Origin: Eubacteriales bacterium
Lineage (GTDB): Bacteria; Bacillota_A; Clostridia; Christensenellales; Aristaeellaceae
Assembly: GCA_030528845.1 (NCBI GenBank)
Contig: JAUMYC010000055.1
Span: 1-12,958, forward strand
Direction of reading: 5' to 3'
DNA: 12,958 nt
The notes beneath the pieces were generated by a model, which saw only the letters and a program-made list of their open reading frames with translations, was not told the DNA's origin and searched no databases. Numbering within the stretch: position 1 is the first letter of the stretch; each line of letters starts with the position of its first letter. Shown here piece by piece: positions 6,178 through 12,815 of this stretch. Made by a program: the position numbers and the translations under genes.

Positions 6178-6217
6178 AAAAGCCTCTTTCCCGCAAAAGA
6201 ACGGGAAAGAGGCTTTT
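6178..6217. terminator. Bidirectional terminator between the URO-D-like and acyltransferase genes
   Basis: A perfect stem of 12 bp (6182-6193 with 6202-6213) is extended by four A-T pairs and closes an 8-nt loop. TTTTCTTTT follows on the plus strand and seven T residues on the minus strand, so it ends both convergent genes. Confidence 0.92.
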
Positions 6218-6243
6218 CTTTTGTCTGCCTGCGGGAGGCCGCG

Positions 6244-6705
6244 TCAGTCGGCGCGCTCAAAGCGGGCCAGCAGCCGGGCAAAGCGCGGGCGGTTGTAGCG
6301 CTGCACGAGGATGAACGGCAGATTTGCGGCGCAGTTTGCCAGAAACATGCACAATCCGCCAAGGCCTTCCCAAAGAGAGAGGCAATACAGCCCGGACAGG
6401 CACAGCCATCCGTGTACGAGCTCGGCCACGCAGCTCTCCTGCACGAGCAGCTGCACCTGCTCCTTGGAACGCAGGGCAAGCTGCTTGGGCGGCAGCAGCC
6501 GCGGGAAGCATTTGCTCATGTCCGGCAGGCGGCTTTTCCAGCGCTGGATGCGCAGCCGCTCGTAGATGCGCCCGCCCTGCTCAAAGGGCCGGCAGAGGAA
6601 CAGCGCCTGATCTCCCCGAAACCACCGGCGCGGCAGGGCTACGCCGATCGGGAACACGATGATGCTCAGCAGCAGCAAATACCGAAAGCACCTGCGAAAG
6701 CCCAT
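6244..6705 (-). CDS. CrtO-like membrane acyltransferase (glycosyl-diaponeurosporenoate acyltransferase family)
   Basis: This is a 153-residue membrane protein with hydrophobic segments near 8-24, about 100-120 and 120-135. The sequence GGRIYERLRIQRWKSRLPD (44-62), then AELVHGW (94-100) and NLPFILVQRYNRPR (128-141), matches the pattern I recall for the CrtO family. That family is named after the Staphylococcus aureus enzyme adding a fatty acid to the staphyloxanthin precursor. E95 and H98 are candidate active-site residues. No other carotenoid gene is present, so the true acceptor may be a different glycolipid or surface sugar. The ATG at 6703-6705 has AAAGGAGG just upstream. A candidate minus-strand -10, TATACT, lies at 6755-6760 with no convincing -35. 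The gene stands alone and ends at the shared terminator. Confidence 0.6.
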   Translation of the reverse strand: MGFRRCFRYLLLLSIIVFPIGVALPRRWFRGDQALFLCRPFEQGGRIYERLRIQRWKSRLPDMSKCFPRLLPPKQLALRSKEQVQLLVQESCVAELVHGWLCLSGLYCLSLWEGLGGLCMFLANCAANLPFILVQRYNRPRFARLLARFERAD

Positions 6706-6876
6706 ACCCTCTCCTCCTTTGCCTTCTGCGCGGGGAAATACCTCTCCCGAGCTTAGTATAGCTCCCTTCCCGCTGCGGCGCGCCGGGCAGTTTTTCCGCA
6801 GTGTATCATTTTAGGACAGATGCGCTTTTTTGACCAAAAACAGGCGCGGCGCTCGGCCTGCAAAGGCCTGCGGCTC

Positions 6877-6905
6877 TTGAAAGCGCGCGCAAAATCATGT
6901 ATTAT
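6877..6905 (+). promoter_or_regulatory. Promoter of the NAGPA/Lgt-like/methyltransferase operon
   Basis: TTGAAA (6877-6882) and TATTAT (6900-6905) are separated by exactly 17 bp, each with five of six consensus bases. The predicted RNA start is near 6912. A 7-bp hairpin, GGGAGAG (6918-6924) with CTCTCCC (6929-6935), would form at the extreme 5' end of the mRNA. It has no T run and may stabilise the transcript. Confidence 0.7.
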
Positions 6906-6969
6906 AAAATGATAAGAGGGAGAGGATGCTCTCCCACCTGCAAAAGTGAACTGCGGAGGAATTCCGGCC

Positions 6970-8100
6970 TTGAAACACACGCGAAAGAGAGAATTTCGCT
7001 TCCCTGCCCTGCTGACGCTGCTGGCGGTCTTTGCGCTGGTCTGGCTCGCGCCCTCGTCCGGGCCTGTGGGAAGCGTGTCCGATATGCTCAGCGAACCCAC
7101 GCCCACTCCCGTGCCCACGGCGACGCCGACTCCGGCGCCCACGCCTTCCCCCACGCCTACGCCTGCGCCGACGCTCACGCCGGAGCCTGCGCCCGAGCCG
7201 ACCGAGGATATCTTCCGGCCGCTCGAGCCTACGCCCGAGCCGATCGTTCTTTTGCGGGCGGCGGGCGAGTCGTTCGACCCCTACGGGGACGGCAGCATGG
7301 TCAAGACGCTGCCCATGGACGATTTCAGCCCGGGCTGCGTGCCGCTGGAGAGCGGCTACAGCGAGGACAGGCGCGTCTACAGCGACGACTCGATCACCGT
7401 GCATACCTATCAGGAAAAGCACGACGGCACGATCTACAGCGTGGCCGAGGTCTGGATCATGCACCCGAGCCAGCTGCGCACGGCCATCGCCGGGACAGCT
7501 TCCTCGCCCGCGCGCAGCCGCATGACGCGCCTTGCCGAGCGCGTGAACGCTGTGGTGGCTATCGACGGGGACTATTACGCCGACCGCAAGGGCGCGTATG
7601 CCGTGCGGCAGGGGCAGCTGCTGTCCGATTCCTTCGCAAGCGACCTGGATCTGCTGGTGATCGACTACGACGGAAACTTCCATTGCATTCTGGCAGAGGA
7701 AAAGGAAGAGCGTATCGAGCAGCTGCAGGGGCAGATCTATCAGTGCCTGAGCTTCGGCCCGGTGCTCATCCGCGACGGCGAGAAGATCGTCTATCCGGAG
7801 GACTATCAATTCGGGTTGGATTACCTCAACCCGCGCGCGGGCATCGGCCAGCTGGGCGAAAAGCACTATATGCTGGTGGTGGCCTCCGGCAGGCTGGAGG
7901 AGAGCATATCTATCACGGCCTCGAAGCTGCAGGAGTTCATGCTGGCCAAGGGCTGCGTACAGGCCTATAATGTGGACGGCGGCGCTTCGGCGGAACTGGT
8001 CTACGACGGAGAGAGCTACAGCCCGCTCACGCCCAGCGGAGAGCGCGGATTGTACGACATCATCTATTTTGCATCCACGGCCGGGGAGGCGGAGGAATGA
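6970..8100 (+). CDS. Membrane-anchored or secreted phosphodiester glycosidase-domain (NAGPA) protein
   Basis: The 376-residue protein has a positively charged N-terminus, one hydrophobic segment (about 11-28, signal peptide or anchor, no lipobox Cys), a Pro/Thr-rich spacer (43-91) and a C-terminal NAGPA domain (about 140-368). Domain marks are AIDGDYY (197-203), SFGPVLIRDG (261-270), NPRAGIGQ (287-294) and NVDGGASA (334-341). The family is named after the enzyme that removes GlcNAc from a phosphodiester in lysosomal tagging; bacterial members are thought to act on cell-envelope or exopolysaccharide sugar phosphodiesters. The start is TTG at 6970-6972, with GGAGGA (6955-6960) 9 nt upstream. 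An in-frame GTG at 6946 would itself precede this site and is unlikely. It is the first gene of a four-gene operon, and its stop overlaps the next start (ATGA). Confidence 0.88.
   Translation: MKHTRKREFRFPALLTLLAVFALVWLAPSSGPVGSVSDMLSEPTPTPVPTATPTPAPTPSPTPTPAPTLTPEPAPEPTEDIFRPLEPTPEPIVLLRAAGESFDPYGDGSMVKTLPMDDFSPGCVPLESGYSEDRRVYSDDSITVHTYQEKHDGTIYSVAEVWIMHPSQLRTAIAGTASSPARSRMTRLAERVNAVVAIDGDYYADRKGAYAVRQGQLLSDSFASDLDLLVIDYDGNFHCILAEEKEERIEQLQGQIYQCLSFGPVLIRDGEKIVYPEDYQFGLDYLNPRAGIGQLGEKHYMLVVASGRLEESISITASKLQEFMLAKGCVQAYNVDGGASAELVYDGESYSPLTPSGERGLYDIIYFASTAGEAEE
7096..7242 (+). repeat. Pro/Thr-rich spacer encoded by degenerate repeats
   Basis: Codons 43-91 of the NAGPA protein form PTP/PAP-type tandem repeats (for example TPTPAPTPSPTPTPAP). 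They probably make an extended spacer that holds the catalytic domain away from the membrane or through the cell wall. Such tracts often change length between strains. Confidence 0.85.
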
Positions 8101-9092
8101 ACGGGAATATCTTGCTGGCCCTCGGCCCGCTCTCGCTGACCGCCTACGGGCTTTGGATCGGCGCGGGCGCGCTGCTGTGGCTGCTCTCGGCGTGCGCGGT
8201 GCGCCGTTGGAAATACCGCAGGCTGCCTGCGGGCGCCGTGTGGCTGGGCGGCTTTTGCATGGTCGTGCTGGGCGCGCTCTGCTCCCGCGCGGTCTATTGC
8301 GCGGCGAATTTCGACCGCTTCCTCGGCGAAGGTCTGAAATGGCTGCACCTCTGGGAGGGCGGCATGAGCATGGCCGGCGCGCTGCCGGGCGCGGCGCTGG
8401 GGCTGCTGCTGGCGGCGGGCATGGCCCGCGTGCGGCCCGGGCGGCTGATGAACTGCTTTGCGCCGGGGCTGGGGCTGTTCGGCCTGTGCGTCGTGGCGGC
8501 GCAGATGACGATCGGCGAGGGCTGGGGAAAGATCGCGGAGGCGGCTTGGGTGGCGCAGACGCCGCTGGGCGTGCGCGACCTCTACGGAGACGTCCGCTAT
8601 GCCGTGTTCCGAGTGGAAATGTGGGGCTGTGCGCTGGCCGTGCTGGCCGGGCTCGTTCCCCTTTGCAGGCGGCGGCCCGCGCGCTTCGGCGCGTGGTGCT
8701 GGGCGATGGGCGTGTACTGCGCGATGCGCATCGTGACGGCGAGCATGCGCGAGGGCGCGATTTTGCGCGTGGAATATTTCCGCATAGAGCAGATCGCCGG
8801 GGCGGTCATGCTGCTCGCGGTCTGCGTGAGCCGCCTCGTGTGCGGCCTGCGCGGCGGCGCGGGCGCGCGGGCATGGGCGGGGCTTATCGTATTTTTGCTG
8901 GGCCTTGGCCTTTGCCTGTGGATGGAGTTTGCAGTCGACCGGGAGGGCCGTCTGGAAGAGAAATATGCCCTGATGTCCGTCGGCGCGGCGCTTTGCCTCG
9001 CCGGGGCGCTCGGCAGCGGCGGCAGCAGAGGCCGACGAACGGAAAAACAACGGGCCGACAGGGCCCGTATGCATGGAACGGGAGGGAAATGA
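8097..9092 (+). CDS. Lgt-like integral membrane protein with altered catalytic positions
   Basis: The 331-residue polytopic membrane protein resembles prolipoprotein diacylglyceryl transferase (Lgt), which lipidates the lipobox Cys of lipoproteins. Matching features are GPLSLTAYGL near the N-terminus, SRAVY (63-67), WEGGMSMAGALPG (86-98), IGEGWG (139-144) and the late MRIV (210-213). Key Lgt positions look changed. By alignment from memory to E. coli Lgt, His103 is Ala93, Arg143 is Val133, Asn146 is Gln136, and HPSQLYE is absent (FRVEMWG). Tyr26 (Y17), Glu151 (E141), Gly154 (G144) and Arg239 (R211) appear kept. Two extra hydrophobic segments follow (about 258-278, 290-306), then a basic tail. 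It starts in an ATGA overlap with the NAGPA gene. It is probably not the cell's working Lgt; it could be a pseudoenzyme or a transferase with another substrate. Confidence 0.72.
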   Translation: MNGNILLALGPLSLTAYGLWIGAGALLWLLSACAVRRWKYRRLPAGAVWLGGFCMVVLGALCSRAVYCAANFDRFLGEGLKWLHLWEGGMSMAGALPGAALGLLLAAGMARVRPGRLMNCFAPGLGLFGLCVVAAQMTIGEGWGKIAEAAWVAQTPLGVRDLYGDVRYAVFRVEMWGCALAVLAGLVPLCRRRPARFGAWCWAMGVYCAMRIVTASMREGAILRVEYFRIEQIAGAVMLLAVCVSRLVCGLRGGAGARAWAGLIVFLLGLGLCLWMEFAVDREGRLEEKYALMSVGAALCLAGALGSGGSRGRRTEKQRADRARMHGTGGK

Positions 9093-9094
9093 CG

Positions 9095-10345
9095 ATGCGT
9101 TTGAAGCCCGTATATGCCCGGGCGGAGCGCCCGCACGACGCAGGAGCAGACGGCCTGTTCTGTCTGGAAGACGTGCGCGAGGCGCTGCCCGGCCTCTTGG
9201 AGAAATATGCCGGGACGGTGCAGACGGTGTATATCGACCCGCCGTTTGCCTCCGGACAGACCTACCGCATGCGCGTGTGCGCCGGCGCGGAGGATTGGAA
9301 AAAGGGCGCGGGCTCGCTCGTGCAGGAGGCCTACACCGACCCGGCCGACATGGACGAGGCCGAGGCGCTCATCCGCAGCATGATCGTCGGGGCGAAGGAG
9401 CTGCTCTGCGAAAACGGCCTCCTCTTTGTGCATGTGGACTGGCGGCTCTCCGGGCGCGTGCGCAGGCTGCTGGACGAGCTCTTCGGCGAGGATCACATCC
9501 TCAACGAGATCGTCTGGTCGTATCAGACGGGCGGCCGCGCGAAGAAATATTTCAGCCGCAAGCACGACACGATATTTCTGTATCGCAAGGGCGAGGAATA
9601 TACTTTCCATATCGAAAACGTGGCCGTGAAGCGCGAGGGCGCGCGCCGCAACCACATGCGCAGGCAGGTGGACGCGGACGGCCGGGTCTATCGCACGATC
9701 AAATCCGGCGGCAAGGTCTACACCTATTACGACGACGAGCCCGCTTACCCGGGCGACGTCTGGGACGATCTGCAGATGCAGCAGAAGGACCCGCAGCGCA
9801 CCGGTTATGACACCCAAAAGCCGCTGCGCCTGCTCGAGCGCGTGATCCTCTGTTCCACCGAGGAGGGAGACCTCGTGGCGGACCTCTGCTCCGGCTCGGG
9901 CACGACCCTCGAGGCGGCGTGGCGCAGCGGGCGGCGCTTCCTCGGCGTGGACAAGAGCCCCATGGCCCATCTCGCCCTGCGCCGCCGCATGGCCGGCGCG
10001 CGCATGGAGGTGGAAGCGGAGCCGGATATGGACGCGCCGGAGCTGGAATGCCGCCTGATCGCGCAGGGCATCGGCGACCTCGAGGTGGAGATCCTCGGGC
10101 TCGGCCCGGCGCCGGAAGGGCAGGTGCAGGGGCTGGAACGCATGGACGGCTGGGCTGCGGGCTATCTGCGCGGCGGCGAGTTCCATTGCGCTGCGCAGCA
10201 GCAGCGCACGCGCATGAAGCCGGAGCTGGCCCTGCGCGCGACGGTGCCCGTGCTGGAAGGAGAACCGGCCGTGCGCGTGAACGATGTATACGGAAGGACG
10301 GCCTACTATATTTTGGACAAAACCAAGGTGGAATACGAGCTATGA
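9095..10345 (+). CDS. Site-specific DNA methyltransferase (N6-adenine or N4-cytosine, beta class)
   Basis: The 416-residue enzyme has methyltransferase motif IV DPPF (48-51, in TVYIDPPFASG) ahead of the S-adenosylmethionine motif I DLCSGSGTT (263-271) and GVDKS (284-288). This order defines the beta class. The segment GYDTQKPLRLLERVI (238-252) is typical of N6-adenine/N4-cytosine methylases. DPPF is more common in adenine enzymes, but the target base cannot be fixed by reading. A C-terminal part of about 115 residues (302-416) is unrecognised. No restriction endonuclease is adjacent, so it may be an orphan methylase. ATG 9095 is chosen because GGGAGGG (9080-9086) lies 8 nt upstream; the in-frame ATG at 9089 is only 2 nt from it. 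It is the third gene of the operon, and its stop overlaps the next start (ATGA). Confidence 0.9.
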   Translation: MRLKPVYARAERPHDAGADGLFCLEDVREALPGLLEKYAGTVQTVYIDPPFASGQTYRMRVCAGAEDWKKGAGSLVQEAYTDPADMDEAEALIRSMIVGAKELLCENGLLFVHVDWRLSGRVRRLLDELFGEDHILNEIVWSYQTGGRAKKYFSRKHDTIFLYRKGEEYTFHIENVAVKREGARRNHMRRQVDADGRVYRTIKSGGKVYTYYDDEPAYPGDVWDDLQMQQKDPQRTGYDTQKPLRLLERVILCSTEEGDLVADLCSGSGTTLEAAWRSGRRFLGVDKSPMAHLALRRRMAGARMEVEAEPDMDAPELECRLIAQGIGDLEVEILGLGPAPEGQVQGLERMDGWAAGYLRGGEFHCAAQQQRTRMKPELALRATVPVLEGEPAVRVNDVYGRTAYYILDKTKVEYEL

Positions 10346-10890
10346 ACCAGAATGCAGGATATATCGGATACCAATTGCGCGCCCTGATGAACGACAGGGC
10401 CATCTCCTCGCTGTTTTCCGACCCGGAAAATCCGGACGATTTCATCGCAGGATATCTGCGGATGGTCAATGCAAAGCAGTGCATCGTGGAGGCGGTCACG
10501 CCCTACGGGCGCTACGACGGCTTCTTCGTGCTCAAGAACGCCTGTATCAACGAGGCGCTGCACGACGCCGTCTATGCCGAGCGGCTGGAGATCCTGCTGC
10601 GGCTGAACCGTTCGCAGCCGGGCGTACTGCCCATGCCGGAGCAGGAGGACGACTATATGCGCCATGTGCTGCAGTGGGCAAAGGAACACGCGCGCGTGGT
10701 CACGGTCTGGACAAAGGACGACGCCTACACCGGCTTTGTGCAGCTGGTGGACGATCTGCGCCTGACGGTTGGCGTGCTGGATTTCATGGGCAAGAACCCG
10801 CTGCCGGTGCAGTTTGCGCTGCGCGATCTGGAGCTGCTCTCCGTGGGCGCGGAGGAAGAGCGCATGTACGAGCAGCTCGCGGAAGTATAA
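10342..10890 (+). CDS. Uncharacterised 182-aa protein, possible tandem small beta-barrel domains
   Basis: I do not recognise a named family. An N-terminal helix-like region (1-30) is followed by two similar blocks. One runs about 35-90 (FIAGYLRMVNAKQCIVEAVT, then YGRYDGFFVLK). The other runs about 116-170 (ARVVTVWTKDDAYTGFVQLV, then a beta-rich stretch ending LRDLELLSVG). Each has alternating hydrophobic residues and a central G-F turn, reminiscent of SH3-like or Lsm-like barrels; this is inference. There is no signal peptide or membrane segment, so it should be cytoplasmic. ATG 10342 lies in an ATGA overlap with the methyltransferase stop, with AAGGTGG (10325-10331) 10 nt upstream. It is the last gene of the operon before a strong terminator, so its function is probably linked to the methylase. 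Confidence 0.75.
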   Translation: MNQNAGYIGYQLRALMNDRAISSLFSDPENPDDFIAGYLRMVNAKQCIVEAVTPYGRYDGFFVLKNACINEALHDAVYAERLEILLRLNRSQPGVLPMPEQEDDYMRHVLQWAKEHARVVTVWTKDDAYTGFVQLVDDLRLTVGVLDFMGKNPLPVQFALRDLELLSVGAEEERMYEQLAEV

Positions 10891-10905
10891 AAAAATACGG
10901 ACGAG

Positions 10906-10946
10906 AAAAGACCGGCACCCCTCGCAAAGGGGGGGGCCGGTCTTTT
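10906..10946. terminator. Bidirectional terminator after the operon and the GH127 gene
   Basis: An 11-bp stem (10906-10916 with 10936-10946) is followed by T residues on the plus strand. On the minus strand AAAAGACCGGC is followed by TTTTCTCGTCC and then a T7 run. Inner C4/G4 pairing (10918-10921 with 10932-10935) lengthens the hairpin. It ends the plus-strand operon and the convergent GH127 gene. Confidence 0.88.
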
Positions 10947-10964
10947 TGAACGCATAAACGGGGC

Positions 10965-12815
10965 TTATTCTTCCAGCAGCCACACGCTCATCTCGGTCTC
11001 GCCGCGGTTGGCAAAGCACGCATAGGGGATCAGGACGATCTCGGTGTGCATGCGCTTGGCGGGCTTGGAGGTGTAGAGCGGGTTGTTGTTGGGCCACACG
11101 CGGCGGCTGCCGATGGTGCGCAGGATGGGCGCCTGCAGCTCGTCGCACCATTCGACCGTGTATTCGGCCTCGGCGGAGACGGCGATGTCCTTGACATAGC
11201 GGCCGTTGTCCACTTCCTCGGCGCAATAGACGATGGGGCCGCGCATCACGGCCACGCGGCCGCAGTCCTCGTGCACGGCGGGGTTGGCGTAGACGAGGCG
11301 CGCGCCGAAGGGCATCTCCAGCTTCAGCACGTCGGTGGGCTTCCATTCGCGGGTGATGTAGAGGTAGCCGTCCTTCGGGTTCACCTCATACAGTCCGCCG
11401 TTGAGCGTGAGGGTGTAGCCCTCCTCGGCCCATGCGGGCAGATGCACCGCGAGGGTGAATGCTTCCGCGCCCTCGGGCATGCGGTATTCCACGGTGCCCT
11501 CGTAGGGGTAGCTGGTGGTCTGGGTGATCTTGCCGAACTTGGTCTCGGCCTCGCAGCCCATGAACAGATGGCTGTAGAGGGTGGTCTCGTCCTCGCCGTA
11601 GGCGAATTCGCCCACGGAGCCGATCACGCGCAGCAGGTTGGGCGGGCAGCAGGAGCAGCTGAACACCTTCACGCGCTCGGAAATGGGCATGTAATCGCGG
11701 TCTTTGACGTAATACTGGTTGTGCCTGAGCACGGCCGGCTGGATCTCCAGCGGGTTTTCGTAGAAGAAGCTGTCGCCGGAGACGGAAATGCCGGAAAGGG
11801 TGCCGTTGTAGAGCGCGAGCTCGGCGATGTCGGCGTAGATCCCCTTGGGTTCGATGCGGCTCATGCGGCGCGCAAACAGCGCCAGCGCCAGAGAGGCGCA
11901 GGTCTCGGTGTAGGCGGTGCGGTTCATCAGGTCGTAATCGAAGGTGAAGGCCTCGCCCACATGGCTCGAGCCGATGCCGCCGGTGACATACATGCGCTTG
12001 TTGACCACGTTGTCAAACAGCGTTTCACACGCCTTGCGCAGGCCCTCGTCGTTGTCGTGCCATGCCATGTCCGCCATGGCGCAATAAAGATACATCGCGC
12101 GCACGCTGTGGCCCTCGGCGGTCGTCTGCTCGCGCACGGGCAGGTGCGACTGCGCGTAGGAATTGCGGCCGAGCCCGGCGTAGGTGTTGTCGCGCGGGGA
12201 GGTGCCGCGGGTGTTGATGAAATAACGCATGAGGGTCAGGAAGCGCTCCTCGCCGGTCTCCTGCCAGAGGCGGTACAGCGCGAGCTCGATCTCCTCGTGG
12301 CCGGGGGTGTCAAAGCCGGCGGTGTGTTCCACGCGGAAGACCTTGTCCACCAGCTCGACGTATTTGATGCACACGTCCAGCAGCTTGCGCTTGCCGGTGG
12401 CGCGCTTATAGGCGATGGCGGCCTCGATGAGGTGGCCGAGGTCGTAGAGCTCGTGGTCGGTATAGCGCGAGAAGCGCGCGCCGGGCTCCTTGGTGTCGAA
12501 ATGGATGTTGAAATAGCCGTCCGGCCTCTGGTGCAGGGCGATCTTTTCCACCGCATCGTCCACCAGCTGTTCAACGGCCTCGTCGCGCTTGTCCTCCAGA
12601 AGGTACGCCGCGGATTCGATCCACTTGGCGATGTCGCTGTCCCAGAAGATGTGCGGGTCCGGGTGGTTGAAATCCAGCGAGGCGAAGCGGCCTGTCTCGG
12701 CGAAGCGGTCGTAAATGGACATGAGGGTCACGTCGCGGCCCAGCTCGCGCTTGTTCTTCCAGAAGCCCTCCGTCAGACGCACGTTTTCGTGCGAGAGGGT
12801 GTTGATCTTGGCCAT
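10965..12815 (-). CDS. Glycoside hydrolase family 127, beta-L-arabinofuranosidase-like
   Basis: The 616-residue protein matches GH127 in length and motifs. The catalytic zinc-cysteine site is visible. E304 and C306 (AYTETCASLA) and C389/C390 (CSCCPPN) correspond to Glu338, Cys340, Cys417 (nucleophile) and Cys418 of Bifidobacterium longum HypBA1. E288 (GEAFTFDYD), 16 residues before E304, matches its acid/base Glu322. An N-terminal alpha/alpha barrel and C-terminal beta domains fit the family. Such enzymes release beta-L-arabinofuranose from plant hydroxyproline-rich glycoproteins, though some relatives have other substrates. No signal peptide is seen, so it should act on imported oligosaccharides in the cytoplasm. 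ATG 12813-12815 has AAAGGAGG about 6 nt upstream; the longer in-frame start lacks such support. No transporter or arabinose gene is adjacent on this side. Confidence 0.9.
   Translation of the reverse strand: MAKINTLSHENVRLTEGFWKNKRELGRDVTLMSIYDRFAETGRFASLDFNHPDPHIFWDSDIAKWIESAAYLLEDKRDEAVEQLVDDAVEKIALHQRPDGYFNIHFDTKEPGARFSRYTDHELYDLGHLIEAAIAYKRATGKRKLLDVCIKYVELVDKVFRVEHTAGFDTPGHEEIELALYRLWQETGEERFLTLMRYFINTRGTSPRDNTYAGLGRNSYAQSHLPVREQTTAEGHSVRAMYLYCAMADMAWHDNDEGLRKACETLFDNVVNKRMYVTGGIGSSHVGEAFTFDYDLMNRTAYTETCASLALALFARRMSRIEPKGIYADIAELALYNGTLSGISVSGDSFFYENPLEIQPAVLRHNQYYVKDRDYMPISERVKVFSCSCCPPNLLRVIGSVGEFAYGEDETTLYSHLFMGCEAETKFGKITQTTSYPYEGTVEYRMPEGAEAFTLAVHLPAWAEEGYTLTLNGGLYEVNPKDGYLYITREWKPTDVLKLEMPFGARLVYANPAVHEDCGRVAVMRGPIVYCAEEVDNGRYVKDIAVSAEAEYTVEWCDELQAPILRTIGSRRVWPNNNPLYTSKPAKRMHTEIVLIPYACFANRGETEMSVWLLEE

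Noticed and set aside
4697..6196. A 499-codon minus-strand open frame opposite the URO-D-like gene
   Set aside because: Same antisense effect; it also runs through the divergent promoter region and terminator, and its product has no recognisable domain.
6918..6935. A terminator or attenuator in the leader of the 6970 operon
   Set aside because: The 7-bp hairpin has no T run after it, so it is better seen as a 5'-end stabilising hairpin.
6753..7178. A minus-strand frame encoding Val/Gly repeats (VGVGVGAG type)
   Set aside because: It is the reverse reading of the Pro/Thr spacer of the NAGPA protein; the real frame has a signal segment, ribosome site and catalytic domain.
7970..9094. A long N-terminal extension in frame with the methyltransferase
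   Set aside because: The extension is an Arg/Gly/Ala-rich out-of-frame reading of the NAGPA and Lgt-like genes. The methyltransferase start at 9095 has a well-placed ribosome site.
8597..10186. A 529-codon minus-strand open frame across the Lgt-like and methyltransferase genes
   Set aside because: It spans the junction of two well-supported plus-strand genes and has no motif or ribosome site of note.
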